Assembly (NCBI RefSeq): GCF_001735805.1
Contig: NZ_CP017248.1
Span: forward strand, 3,968,001-4,032,000
Origin: Streptomyces fodineus
GTDB taxonomy: Bacteria > Actinomycetota > Actinomycetes > Streptomycetales > Streptomycetaceae
Direction of reading: 5' to 3'
DNA: 64,000 nt
The notes under the pieces are model-generated. The model was not told where the DNA came from and ran no database searches. It saw only the letters and a program-made list of their open reading frames with translations. Of this stretch, positions 49,723 through 59,206 are shown piece by piece. Position numbers and translations under genes: made by a program. The number at the start of each line of letters is the position of its first letter. Position 1 is the first letter of the stretch.

Positions 49723-51006
49723 TCAGGCGATCCGCTCCAGCACGACCGGCGTCGCCGGGAACTCCGTGCCCGGGGCCGCGATGTCGTAGGAGCCCTCGAC
49801 CGCCTGCAGGGCGTACTCGAAGCGCTCCGGGGTGTCCGTGTGCAGCGTCAGCAGGGGCTGGCCCTCGGTCACGGTGTCGCCCGGCTTGGCGTGCATCTCC
49901 ACGCCTGCCGCCGCCTGCACCGGGTCCTCCTTGCGGGCGCGGCCGGCGCCCAGGCGCCAGGCGGCGATGCCGATGTCGTAGGCGTCCAGCCGGGTGAGGA
50001 CACCGGAGGAGGGCGCCTTCACCACGTGCTGCTCGCGGGAGGTGGGCAGCACGGCGTCCGGGTCGCCGCCCTGGGCCGCGATCATCCGGCGCCAGACGTC
50101 CATCGCCGAGCCGTCGGCCAGGGCCTTCGCCGGGTCGGCGTCCTTGATGCCGGCCGCGTCGAGCATCTCGCGGGCCAGGGCGATCGTCAGTTCCACGACG
50201 TCCGCCGGGCCGCCGCCCGCCAGGACCTCCACCGACTCCCGGACCTCCAGCGCGTTGCCGGCCGTCAGGCCCAGCGGGGTCGACATGTCCGTCAGGAGGG
50301 CCACCGTCTTCACGCCGTGGTCGGTGCCGAGGCCCACCATCGTCGTCGCCAGTTCCCGGGCGTCGTGCAGGGTCTTCATGAAGGCGCCCGTGCCGACCTT
50401 CACGTCCAGGACCAGGGAGCCCGTGCCCTCGGCGATCTTCTTCGACATGATCGAGGAGGCGATGAGCGGGATCGCCTCCACCGTCGCCGTCACGTCCCGC
50501 AGCGCGTACAGCTTCTTGTCCGCCGGGGCCAGGCCGTCGCCCGCCGCGCAGATCACCGCGCCCGTGGTGTCCAGGACGTGCAGCATCTCCTCGTTGGAGA
50601 GCAGGGCACGCCAGCCGGGGATCGACTCCAGCTTGTCCAGGGTGCCGCCGGTGTGGCCGAGGCCCCGGCCCGAGAGCTGGGGGACGGCGGCGCCGCACGC
50701 GGCCACCAGCGGGGCCAGGGGGAGCGTGATCTTGTCGCCCACGCCGCCCGTCGAGTGCTTGTCCGCCGTCGGGCGGGACAGGGCCGAGAAGTCCATGCGC
50801 TCGCCGGAGGCGATCATGGCCGCCGTCCAGCGGGCGATCTCGCGGCGGTTCATGCCGTTGAGCAGGATCGCCATGGCGAGCGCGGACATCTGCTCGTCGG
50901 CGACCTCGCCGCGGGTGTACGCGTCGATGACCCAGTCGATCTGCTCGTCGGTCAGCTCGCCGCGGTCCCGCTTGGTGCGGATCACGGAGATGACGTCCAT
51001 GGCCAT
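49723..51006 (-). CDS. deoA: Thymidine phosphorylase
   Basis: 427 aa. KHSTGGVGDKITLPLAPLVAA phosphate loop and SGRGLGHTGGTLDKLESIPG are diagnostic; the C-terminal domain is complete. Splits thymidine and deoxyuridine to base plus deoxyribose-1-phosphate, feeding the mutase and DeoC. Start ATG 51006, with a second ATG two codons on; GGAAGGAAG upstream. Last gene of the operon, 73 bp after cdd. Confidence 0.96.
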   Translation of the reverse strand: MAMDVISVIRTKRDRGELTDEQIDWVIDAYTRGEVADEQMSALAMAILLNGMNRREIARWTAAMIASGERMDFSALSRPTADKHSTGGVGDKITLPLAPLVAACGAAVPQLSGRGLGHTGGTLDKLESIPGWRALLSNEEMLHVLDTTGAVICAAGDGLAPADKKLYALRDVTATVEAIPLIASSIMSKKIAEGTGSLVLDVKVGTGAFMKTLHDARELATTMVGLGTDHGVKTVALLTDMSTPLGLTAGNALEVRESVEVLAGGGPADVVELTIALAREMLDAAGIKDADPAKALADGSAMDVWRRMIAAQGGDPDAVLPTSREQHVVKAPSSGVLTRLDAYDIGIAAWRLGAGRARKEDPVQAAAGVEMHAKPGDTVTEGQPLLTLHTDTPERFEYALQAVEGSYDIAAPGTEFPATPVVLERIA

Positions 51007-51079
51007 GGCTGATGGCTTCCTTCCGGGAGGTGCGAAGTGTGCGGCCCCCCTGCGAGCGGGACAGGGGGGCCGTACGGCG

Positions 51080-51484
51080 TTACTTGGTGAGATGGTCCGG
51101 GCCGAAGGCCTGGGGCAGCATCTCGGCGAGCGGGAGGACGCCCTCGGGGGTGTCCAGGAGGAGGTCGGGGCCGCCGAACTCGTACAGCAGCTGGCGGCAG
51201 CGGCCGCACGGGACCAGCAGGCCGCCGGTGCCGTCGACGCAGGTGAAGTGCGTCAGACGGCCGCCGCCCGTGCGCTGCAGGTCCGAGACCAGACCGCACT
51301 CGGCGCACAGGCCGATGCCGTAGGAGGCGTTCTCCACATTGCAGCCGGTGACCGTGCGGCCGTCGTCGACCCGTGCCGCCACGCCGACCGGGAAGCCGGA
51401 GTAGGGGGCGTACGCGTGGGACATCGCCTCCCGCGCCACCTCCCGCAGCGCCTCCCAGTCGAACTCGGCGGCCTTCTGCGTCAC
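51080..51484 (-). CDS. cdd: Cytidine deaminase
   Basis: 134 aa from GTG 51484, overlapping the permease stop by 4 bp. Zinc site: CAECG and PCGRCRQ; substrate pocket NVENASYG. Converts (deoxy)cytidine to (deoxy)uridine. Inside the nucleoside importer operon. Confidence 0.95.
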   Translation of the reverse strand: MTQKAAEFDWEALREVAREAMSHAYAPYSGFPVGVAARVDDGRTVTGCNVENASYGIGLCAECGLVSDLQRTGGGRLTHFTCVDGTGGLLVPCGRCRQLLYEFGGPDLLLDTPEGVLPLAEMLPQAFGPDHLTK

Positions 51485-52767
51485 TTGCCCTGGCCCTTCC
51501 GGTAGCGCATGCCGTCCGCCTTCGGCATCCGCAGGCGCTGCGCCGACAGGGACAGCACCAGCAGGGTGACGACGTACGGGGTGGCGCCCACGAAGTCGCT
51601 CGGGACCTCGTCGGTGACCAGGTACCAGAGCAGGACCAGGGCGGCCACGATGAGGCTGATCGCGCCCTGCCACAGCGACGTGCGGTACAGCTTCCAGCCT
51701 GCCAGGACCACGAGCAGGATGACCAGCAGGAGCAGCAGCGCGTGGACGGTCGTACCGCCGTTGCGCAGCTGGAGGGCGTCGGAGTAGCCGAACAGGCCCG
51801 CGCCCATCGCCAGGCCGCCCGGACGCCAGTTGCCGAAGATCATCGCCGCGAGGCCGATGTAGCCACGGCCGGCGGTCTGGCCTTCCAGGTAGGTGTGCGA
51901 GGTGACCAGCGCGAGGAAGGCGCCGCCGAGGCCGGCGAGGCCGCCGGAGACGGCCACGGCCAGGTACTTGTACTTGTAGACGTTGACACCGAGGGACTCG
52001 GCGGCCGTCGGGTTCTCGCCGCAGGAGCGCAGCCGCAGACCGAACGGGGTGCGCCACAGCACCCACCAGCTGCCGACGAACAGCACCGCGGCCAGGATCG
52101 TCACCACGGACAGGTCGGTGACCAGCCCGCCGATGATGCCCGCGAGGTCGGAGACCAGGAACCAGTGGTGCTGCTCGAGCGAGTGCAGGCCGCTGGACAG
52201 GCCGGGCACGGTGACCTGCGGCAGCGAGCCGACCGGCGGGGACTGCTTGGGGTTGCCGCCCGCGTTGGCCGCCGAGCCGCCCGCGAAGAACAGCTTGGCG
52301 AGGTACTGGGTGGCACCGAGCGCGAGCAGGTTGATCGCGACACCGGAGACGATGTGGTCCACGCCGAAGGTGACGGTGGCGACGGCGTGCAGCAGGCCGC
52401 CCAGGACACCGAAGCCGATGCCGCACAGCAGGCCGAGCCAGGGGCTGGACTGCCAGCCGACCCAGCCGGCGCCGAAGGTGCCGAGGATCATCATGCCCTC
52501 GAGGCCGATGTTGACCACGCCGGACCGCTCGGACCACAGACCGGCGAGACCGGCGAGACCGATCGGCACGGCGAGGCCGAGCGCGGCGCCGACCTGCCCG
52601 GCGGAGTCGAGCGAGTTGGAGCCGGTGATCATGCGGACGGCGGCCAGGAGCAGCAGGGCACCGGCGACGATCACGAGGATCTGGCCGAGGGAGCGGCCCG
52701 AGCGCTGGGAGGCGCCCGCCGCCTTGGGTGCCGCGGGCGGCGGCGTGTCGGTCATCGTGGCAGTCAT
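51481..52767 (-). CDS. Nucleoside ABC transporter permease 2
   Basis: 428 aa. About nine or ten membrane helices; PIGLAGLAGLWSERSGVVNIGLEGMM is typical of BMP-type (YufQ/NupQ-like) permeases. The Pro-rich N-terminus faces the cytoplasm. ATG overlaps the previous stop by 1 bp. Confidence 0.93.
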   Translation of the reverse strand: MTATMTDTPPPAAPKAAGASQRSGRSLGQILVIVAGALLLLAAVRMITGSNSLDSAGQVGAALGLAVPIGLAGLAGLWSERSGVVNIGLEGMMILGTFGAGWVGWQSSPWLGLLCGIGFGVLGGLLHAVATVTFGVDHIVSGVAINLLALGATQYLAKLFFAGGSAANAGGNPKQSPPVGSLPQVTVPGLSSGLHSLEQHHWFLVSDLAGIIGGLVTDLSVVTILAAVLFVGSWWVLWRTPFGLRLRSCGENPTAAESLGVNVYKYKYLAVAVSGGLAGLGGAFLALVTSHTYLEGQTAGRGYIGLAAMIFGNWRPGGLAMGAGLFGYSDALQLRNGGTTVHALLLLLVILLVVLAGWKLYRTSLWQGAISLIVAALVLLWYLVTDEVPSDFVGATPYVVTLLVLSLSAQRLRMPKADGMRYRKGQGK

Positions 52768-53891
52768 CACGCCACCTCCTGCTTCTTCGTCGCGGCGGCC
52801 TGGGCGGCGAGTTCCGCGCCGACCTTCTGCTGCTGGCGCTTGAGGCCGTAACGCCGTACGACCTCGTAGGCGATCACGACGCAGAGGACGATGACGCCCT
52901 GGATGACGCCGAGGATCTCCTTGTCGTAGCCCTGGAACTCCAGGTGGTTGGTGGTGCGCTCCAAAAAGCCCCAGAGCAGGGCGCCGAGCGCGATGCCGAT
53001 CGGGTGGTTGCGGCCGAGCAGGGCGATGGCGATGCCGGTGAAGCCGATGCCGGCCGGGAAGTCGCTGCTGAACGCGTAGGAGTCGTTGAGCAGGGTCGGC
53101 ATGCCGATGAGACCGGCCACCGCACCCGAGATGATCATGCTGGTGGCGACCATCTTCTTCACCGACACACCGCTCGCGGAGGCCGCGCTCTCGGACTGGC
53201 CGACGGTGCGCAGGTCGAAGCCGAACCGGGTGCGGCCGAGCACGAACCAGTAGGCGATGCCGACGACGGCGGCGAGGAAGATGAAGCCCCACAGCTCACC
53301 GGCCGGGCCCATGTCGATGTTGAAGAAGTGCGAGGACGACGGCAGCGGCTTGGTGGAGACGACGGTGCCGCCCTGCTCCAGCTGGGCCAGCTTTCCGGGC
53401 TGCAGCAGGTAGGCGATGATCGCGGTGGCGATCGAGTTCAGCATGATCGTCGAGATGACCTCGCTGACGCCCCGGGTCACCTTGAGGATGCCGGCGATGG
53501 CGGCCCACAGGGCGCCGGTCGCCATGGCGCAGATGAGGATCAGCGGGATGGCGAGCCAGCCGGGCACGGTCAGCGCGCCGCCGAGGACGGCGGCGAAGAA
53601 CGCGGCGAGCCGGTACTGGCCGTCGACACCGATGTTGAACAGGTTCATCCGAAAGCCGATGGCCACCGAGACACCGGCCAGGTAGTACGTCGTCGCCTTG
53701 TTCAGGATGTAGACCTGGCTGTCGCTGGCGAAGCCGTAGGTCACCATGTCGCTGAACGCGTCGCCGGGGTTCTTGCCGGTCGCGAGGATCACCAGGGTGG
53801 TGACGACGAGTGCGGCGACGACCGCCAGCACCGGTGCGGCGAGGCCGAGGAACAGCCGCTCCTTGTCGATCCGTGAGGTCAGCTTGTTCAT
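52767..53891 (-). CDS. Nucleoside ABC transporter permease 1
   Basis: 374 aa from ATG 53891 (4-bp overlap with the ATPase stop). Eight to ten helices; GFRMNLFNIGVDGQYRLAAFF is the conserved loop of the YufP/NupP class. Pairs with permease 2. Confidence 0.93.
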   Translation of the reverse strand: MNKLTSRIDKERLFLGLAAPVLAVVAALVVTTLVILATGKNPGDAFSDMVTYGFASDSQVYILNKATTYYLAGVSVAIGFRMNLFNIGVDGQYRLAAFFAAVLGGALTVPGWLAIPLILICAMATGALWAAIAGILKVTRGVSEVISTIMLNSIATAIIAYLLQPGKLAQLEQGGTVVSTKPLPSSSHFFNIDMGPAGELWGFIFLAAVVGIAYWFVLGRTRFGFDLRTVGQSESAASASGVSVKKMVATSMIISGAVAGLIGMPTLLNDSYAFSSDFPAGIGFTGIAIALLGRNHPIGIALGALLWGFLERTTNHLEFQGYDKEILGVIQGVIVLCVVIAYEVVRRYGLKRQQQKVGAELAAQAAATKKQEVA

Positions 53892-55447
53892 CGCTCGTCG
53901 TCCTCTGTGTGCTCCAGGTGGCCGGTGGCCGCACCCGTCATGGCGGAGCCCAGCTCTTCGGGGGTGATGGTGGCGGGGTCGGCGTCGGCGACCAGACGGC
54001 CGCGGTACATCACCCGCAGGGTGTCGGAGAGCCCGATCAGCTCGTCCAGGTCCGCGGAGATCAGCAGCACGGCCAGGCCCTCGCGGCGGGCCTCGCGGAT
54101 GTAGTCCCAGATGGCCGCCTGCGCGCCGACGTCCACACCGCGGGTGGGGTGGGCGGCGATGAGCAGCTTGGGGTCGTGGCTCATCTCGCGGCCGACGATC
54201 AGCTTCTGCTGGTTGCCGCCGGACAGCGAGGCCGCGGTGACGTCGATACCGGGGGTACGGACGTCGTAGTCCTGCACGATCCGCTCGGTGTCGGCGCGGG
54301 CGGCCTTGATGTCGAGCAGCCGGCCACGTGCGTTGGGCTTCTCGGTGACGTGACCGAGGATGCGGTTCTCCCACAGCGGTGCTTCCAGCAGCAGGCCGTG
54401 GCGGTGGCGGTCCTCGGGGATGTAGCCGATGCCGCCCTCGCGGCGGTCGCGGGTCGGGGCGTGGGAGATGTCGGTGCCGTCGAGGGTGATGACACCGGCG
54501 TCCGGATGGCGCATGCCCATGATCGCCTCGACCAGCTCGGACTGGCCGTTGCCCTCCACACCGGCGATGCCGAGGACCTCGCCCTTGTGGATGGTGAAGG
54601 AGATCTGGTCCAGGATGATCCGCTCGATGCCCTCGAGGTCGGTCTGCGCGAGGTGCAGCCCCTCCAGCTTCAGCATCGGGACGTCCGTGACGGTGGACTC
54701 CGCGGTCTCCGGGGTGGGCAGCTCGGCGCCGACCATCAGCTCGGCGAGCTGCTTGGGGGTGGTGCCCTGCGGCGAGACCGTGCCGACGGTGGTGCCGCGC
54801 CGGATGACGGTGATCTCGTCGGCGACCGAGAGCACCTCGCCCAGCTTGTGGGAGATGAAGATGACGGTGAGGCCCTCGGACTTCAGCTCGCGCAGGTTGT
54901 CGAAGAGCGCGTCGACCTCCTGCGGCACGAGCACGGCCGTCGGCTCGTCGAGGATGAGGGTCTTGGCGCCGCGGTAGAGGACCTTGAGGATCTCCACCCG
55001 CTGGCGGTCGGCGACGCCCAGCTCCTCCACGAGCACGTCCGGACGGACGTTCAGGCTGTAGGCGTCCGAGATCTCCTTGATCTTGGCTCGGGCCTTGCCT
55101 CCGATGCCGTACAGCTTCTCCGCGCCGAGGACGACGTTCTCCAGCACGGTGAGGTTGTCGGCGAGCATGAAGTGCTGGTGCACCATGCCGATGCCGCGGG
55201 CGATGGCGTCGCCCGGGTTGTGGAAGGTGACCTGTTCGCCATTGACCGTGATGGTGCCCTCGTCCGGCTGCTGCATGCCGTAGAGGATCTTCATCAGGGT
55301 GGACTTGCCGGCACCGTTCTCACCGCACAGGGCATGGACGGTGCCCGTCCGGACCGTGATGTCGATGTCGCGGTTGGCGACGACGCCGGGGAAGCGCTTG
55401 GTGATGCCGCGCAGTTCGACGGCAGCGGGAGGGCTGGACGCGTTGAT
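53888..55447 (-). CDS. Nucleoside ABC transporter ATPase, apparent ATC start
   Basis: 519 aa if started at ATC 55447. Two ATPase modules in tandem. The first has Walker A GENGAGKST and Walker B TLILDEPT with an LGVADRQRVEIL signature-like segment. The second has the degenerate loop GVEGNGQSE and LSGGNQQKLIVGRE. The frame has no ATG, GTG or TTG before Walker A: the first ATG (55294) comes after it. AGGAG sits 8 nt before an ATC followed by NASSPPAAVELRGITKRFPG, the usual N-terminus, so ATC is probably the start or a mutated ATG. It energises nucleoside import with the BMP lipoprotein. Confidence 0.88.
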   Translation of the reverse strand: MNASSPPAAVELRGITKRFPGVVANRDIDITVRTGTVHALCGENGAGKSTLMKILYGMQQPDEGTITVNGEQVTFHNPGDAIARGIGMVHQHFMLADNLTVLENVVLGAEKLYGIGGKARAKIKEISDAYSLNVRPDVLVEELGVADRQRVEILKVLYRGAKTLILDEPTAVLVPQEVDALFDNLRELKSEGLTVIFISHKLGEVLSVADEITVIRRGTTVGTVSPQGTTPKQLAELMVGAELPTPETAESTVTDVPMLKLEGLHLAQTDLEGIERIILDQISFTIHKGEVLGIAGVEGNGQSELVEAIMGMRHPDAGVITLDGTDISHAPTRDRREGGIGYIPEDRHRHGLLLEAPLWENRILGHVTEKPNARGRLLDIKAARADTERIVQDYDVRTPGIDVTAASLSGGNQQKLIVGREMSHDPKLLIAAHPTRGVDVGAQAAIWDYIREARREGLAVLLISADLDELIGLSDTLRVMYRGRLVADADPATITPEELGSAMTGAATGHLEHTEDDER

Positions 55448-55523
55448 GGCGCACTCTCCTCGGGGAAAGGGGCTGCATGGGGGAGGTGGCGGGCGTCGGC
55501 GACGCTAGCGCGGCAACTCCGCG

Positions 55524-55535
55524 CTACACGCGTAG
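55524..55535 (-). promoter_or_regulatory. Nucleoside operator of the importer operon
   Basis: CTACGCGTGTAG on the minus strand, one base off the perfect palindrome, 77 bp before the ATPase start. A clean -10 is not obvious; TAGCGT at 55502-55507 is a candidate. Confidence 0.55.
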
Positions 55536-55602
55536 AGTTGACACATTGTTATGGCTCGGCGAGGGGGCTTGCGGAAGGCGCCCCCGCGCCGAGCCCAGGT
55601 CC

Positions 55603-55631
55603 CTCGGACCGGCCTCAGGGGCCGGTCCGAG
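55603..55631 (-). terminator. Terminator of the BMP lipoprotein gene
   Basis: 12-bp perfect stem CTCGGACCGGCC / GGCCGGTCCGAG with a 5-nt loop just after the stop. It may let some transcription through into the importer operon. Confidence 0.8.
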
Positions 55632-55636
55632 TCAGA

Positions 55637-56698
55637 TCACGGGTTGGTGCTGGTCTTGACCTTGATCTGGCCGGAGACGATCTTCTGCTTCGCCGCGTCC
55701 AGCTTGGGCTGGATGTCGGCGATGAAGCCGCCGCTGGTGGCCAGCGAGACGCCGCCCTTGGCCAGCGAGTAGACGTTGTTGCCCGTCAGCGGCTTGCCGT
55801 CCTTGACGGACTTGATGAAGTCGTACACACCGACGTCGACGTTCTTGACCATCGAGGTCAGGATCGAGCTCTTGTACTGGGCCAGACCCGGGATGTTGTA
55901 CTGGTCGGAGTCCACGCCGATGGCCCAGGCGCCCTTGGCGCCGTGCACGGCCTCGATCGCGCCGTTGCCGGAGGAACCGGCGGCCGTGTAGATCACGTCG
56001 GCGCCGTTGTCCAGCATGCCCTGCGCGGCCTCCTTGCCCTTGTCGGGGCTGGTGAAGCCGGAGGTGTCCTGGCCGTGGCCCAGGTACTGGCTGGTGACCT
56101 TGACCTTCGGGTTGGTGTCGTGCACGCCCTGGATGTAACCCGCCTCGAACTTCTTGATCAGCGGGTTGTCGAGACCGCCGATGAAGCCGACCTGGTCCTT
56201 CTTGGTCTTCAGCGCGGCGGCGACACCGGCCAGGTAGGAGCCCTGCTCCTCGGTGAACGTGATGCTGTCGACGTTCTTGGCGTCCACGACCGAGTCGACG
56301 ATGCCGAAGTTGGTCTTCGGGTACTTCGCGGCGATCTTGGTCACGGCCGGAGCGTAGGAGAAACCGACGGCGACGATCGGGTTGTAGCCCGCGTCCGCCA
56401 GGTCGGACAGCCGCTGCTCGCGGTCGGCCTCGGTGTCGGAGGTCTTGGCGGTCAGCTCCTTGATGGAACCGCCGAACTCCTTCTCGGCCTTGTCGGCACC
56501 GCGCGCGGCGGAGTCGTTGAAGGAACGGTCACCACGGCCGCCGACGTCGTAGGCGAGACCGATCTTGACACTCTTGCCGCCGCCCGAGGAGGAGGACGAG
56601 GTGGTGTTGTCGGAGGACGTGCTGCCACACGCGGTGGCAGTCACGGCGAGTGCTGCGGTGGCGATGCACGCAGCAGAAAGCTTGGCTACCCGGCGCAC
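55637..56698 (-). CDS. BMP/PnrA-family nucleoside-binding lipoprotein
   Basis: 353 aa from GTG 56698 with AAGGAG upstream. Lipobox VTATAC. BMP family: KIGLAYDVGGRGDRSFND near the mature start, VAVGFSYAPAVTKIA, GFIGGLDNPLIKKFEAGY. It binds nucleosides outside the membrane and delivers them to the permeases encoded next. The abundant binding protein has its own promoter and terminator. Confidence 0.94.
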   Translation of the reverse strand: MRRVAKLSAACIATAALAVTATACGSTSSDNTTSSSSSGGGKSVKIGLAYDVGGRGDRSFNDSAARGADKAEKEFGGSIKELTAKTSDTEADREQRLSDLADAGYNPIVAVGFSYAPAVTKIAAKYPKTNFGIVDSVVDAKNVDSITFTEEQGSYLAGVAAALKTKKDQVGFIGGLDNPLIKKFEAGYIQGVHDTNPKVKVTSQYLGHGQDTSGFTSPDKGKEAAQGMLDNGADVIYTAAGSSGNGAIEAVHGAKGAWAIGVDSDQYNIPGLAQYKSSILTSMVKNVDVGVYDFIKSVKDGKPLTGNNVYSLAKGGVSLATSGGFIADIQPKLDAAKQKIVSGQIKVKTSTNP

Positions 56699-56798
56699 GG
56701 GAGGCTCCTTCACCTGACCTGAGCGCCGTCTCGGCGCTTGATGTGAGCACCATGCCAGTGCTCGAGCCGAAACGCCCCGGCGGCGTCGGCTTCGCGGC

Positions 56799-56814
56799 AT
56801 CGTAACGCGCGTAG
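56799..56814 (-). promoter_or_regulatory. Nucleoside operator and promoter of the BMP gene
   Basis: On the minus strand CTACGCGCGTTA, overlapping -10 TACGAT (56799-56804). Two bases depart from the perfect palindrome. The leader is about 95 nt. Confidence 0.55.
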
Positions 56815-56974
56815 ATGTCGCAAAAAACCCTCTCGCGAAGCCGTTATCGATTCGAGGCAAACAGCATCTGAACTCGGTCTCTCGTCCCTCTCATGGCGGT
56901 GTTGCAGCCCGTGCACGAATGGCTTGCGAGCGTGTTGCGCCGGTCAGGGGAACGGCCCCCGCGGGGCCGCGTGG

Positions 56975-58222
56975 TCAGCCCTGTACGCCGTTCGGCTCCA
57001 GAAACGCCGCCGCCGTGAACATCTCCACGCCGACCGTGATCGCGTGCTCGTCGGCGTCGAAGTCCCCCTGATGCAGATCACGCACCGTGCGCTCACCCGG
57101 CCGGCGCACGCCGAGGCGGGCCATCGCACCGGGCACATGCTCCAGATACCAGGAGAAGTCCTCGCCGCCGAGGCTCTGCTCGGTGCTCTCGACGGAGTCC
57201 CGGCCGCGCCGTGCGGCCATCGCCCGGCGCAGCAGGTCGGTGGACTCGCGGTCGTTGACGACCGGCGGCACCCCGCGTACGTAGGTGATCTCGGACTTGG
57301 CGCGGTGCAGGGTGGCGACCTCGTCGATGGCCGCGTGCACGATGTCGGGGGCCTCCCGCCAGGCCTCCAGGTCCAGACAGCGGATGGTCCCGGACAGCTC
57401 GGCGTGCTGCGGGATCACGTTCGGCGCGTGGCCGGACTCGATCCGGCCCCAGGTGAGGACGAGGCCGGCGCGGGTGTCGACGCGGCGGGCGATCACGGCG
57501 GGGACGTCCACGGCGACGCGGGCGGCGGCGGTGACCAGGTCGGTGGTCAGATGCGGCCGGGCGGTGTGGCCGCCGGGTCCGTCCAGCGACACCTCCAGCC
57601 GGTCGCAGGCGCTCGTGATCGCCCCGTGCCGCAGCCCGATCTTCCCGGCGTCGACCCTCGGGTCGCAGTGCAAGGCGAGGATCCGCCCGACCCCGGTCAG
57701 CACCCCGTCCTCGATGGCGTCCAGGGCGCCGCCGGGCAGCACCTCCTCGGCGGGCTGGAAGAGCAGCCGTACCGGCCGGGGCAGCAGTCCCTTGGTGTGC
57801 AGGTCGGCGAGGACCAGCCCGGTGCCGAGCACGACGGTCGTGTGCACGTCGTGACCGCACGCATGCGCCCGGTCGGGCACGGTCGAGCGGTACGGACAGT
57901 CACTCTTGGTGTCCGGGATGGGCAGGCCGTCGATGTCCGCACGCAGCGCCAGCAGCGGTAGGGCCGACCGCTCCCCCTCCGCCAGACCGATGTCGCACAC
58001 GAGTCCGGTTCCCTTGGCGAGCACCCGGGGCCGAAGCCCGGCCTGCTCCAGCCGCTCCTTGATCGCGGCTGTCGTACGGAACTCCTGATTGCCCAGCTCA
58101 GGGTGCATGTGCAAGTCGCGACGGAAGGCGACGAGTTCGGCGTGCAGGGCTTCGCTCAGCGCGCCGGGGAGCACATCCCCCGCGAGGCCGGCCTCGGACT
58201 CTAGGGACATCAATTGCTTCAC
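56975..58222 (-). CDS. M20D family amidohydrolase
   Basis: 415 aa from a GTG. Metal-site motifs: RDLHMHPELG, RADIDGLPI, ACGHDVHTT, FQPAEE, and GGEDFSWY. It hydrolyses N-acyl amino acids or similar amides in the cytoplasm. Upstream of the nucleoside genes but without the operator. Exact substrate unknown. Confidence 0.92.
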   Translation of the reverse strand: MKQLMSLESEAGLAGDVLPGALSEALHAELVAFRRDLHMHPELGNQEFRTTAAIKERLEQAGLRPRVLAKGTGLVCDIGLAEGERSALPLLALRADIDGLPIPDTKSDCPYRSTVPDRAHACGHDVHTTVVLGTGLVLADLHTKGLLPRPVRLLFQPAEEVLPGGALDAIEDGVLTGVGRILALHCDPRVDAGKIGLRHGAITSACDRLEVSLDGPGGHTARPHLTTDLVTAAARVAVDVPAVIARRVDTRAGLVLTWGRIESGHAPNVIPQHAELSGTIRCLDLEAWREAPDIVHAAIDEVATLHRAKSEITYVRGVPPVVNDRESTDLLRRAMAARRGRDSVESTEQSLGGEDFSWYLEHVPGAMARLGVRRPGERTVRDLHQGDFDADEHAITVGVEMFTAAAFLEPNGVQG

Positions 58223-58387
58223 CCTCTGAAGGGTAGGACGCCCGGCTGGTCAACTACCCCTCGATCAACAAAAGTTCAGCCCGTTAGGGGAAGAAAATTG
58301 ACCGGCGGACGCATGGCGGCGGACTCTGATGGGTAAAAAACTCGTTTCCTTCCACGCATACCACGCCTCACTACAGTCACGCTCGCC

Positions 58388-59127
58388 ATGTCCACGAAGC
58401 GGACCCCGCCCGGGGCACCCCCTCCGCCGGTAGGGTCCGCATCCGCGACCGACGCGACAGAGAACTTCCTCACGGACGCGGCCGGGGGCTTCCTGCGCAC
58501 CACCCGCGCCTCCTACGACGCGATCGCCAAGGACTACGCGGCCCGGTTCCCGGCCGGCGGCCGGCACCCCCTGGACCGCGCCTTGATCACCGCCTTCGCC
58601 GAGCTGGTCACCGCCCGCGGTACGGCCCCCGTGGCCGACCTGGGCAGCGGCCCCGGCGACGTCACCGCGCTCCTGGACGAGCTGGGCGTCCCGGCCTTCG
58701 GCGTCGACCTCTCCCCCGCCATGGTGGCCCTGGCCCGCGACACCTATCCCCTCCCCAACTGCGGTTCCACATCGGCTCGATGACGTCCCTGGACCTGCCG
58801 GACGCCACCCTGGGCGGCATCCTCGCCCTGTACTCGACGATCCACGTCCCCGACGCCCACCTGCCGGCGGCCTTCGCCGAATTCCACCGCACCCTGGTCC
58901 CCGGCGCCCCCGCGCTGGTCGCCTTCCAGTCCGGCCACGAACCGGGCCACCTCCATATGGCGGAACGCTTCGGCCATGAGATCGACCTCGACTACTACTG
59001 GCGCACTCCGGAGCAGATCACTCGGCTGCTGACGGAGGCCGGCCTGGAGCTGGTGGCGACGGTACGCCGGGAACCGGCCGGGGAGGAGACGCGGGCACGG
59101 GCGTTTGTGCTGGTCCGCAAGGCGTAG
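58388..59127 (+). pseudogene. Frameshifted class I SAM methyltransferase
   Basis: The first part (to 58783) has YDAIAKDYAARF and the SAM loop VADLGSGPGDV, then runs into a stop. The second part (open from 58780) continues with SLDLPDATLGGILALYSTIH to LVRKA. Restoring one C near 58759 would give PNLRFHIGSM and join both parts into about 246 aa. Either a genuine one-base deletion or a sequencing error; otherwise the gene looks unspoiled. Confidence 0.82.
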
Positions 59128-59206
59128 TCGCCGTTCCTGGTGCCGGTCTTCCCTCACCGCCGGACGCCCCCCGGCACCGGGACATCCCCCGGCGCCCATG
59201 GAGGTC

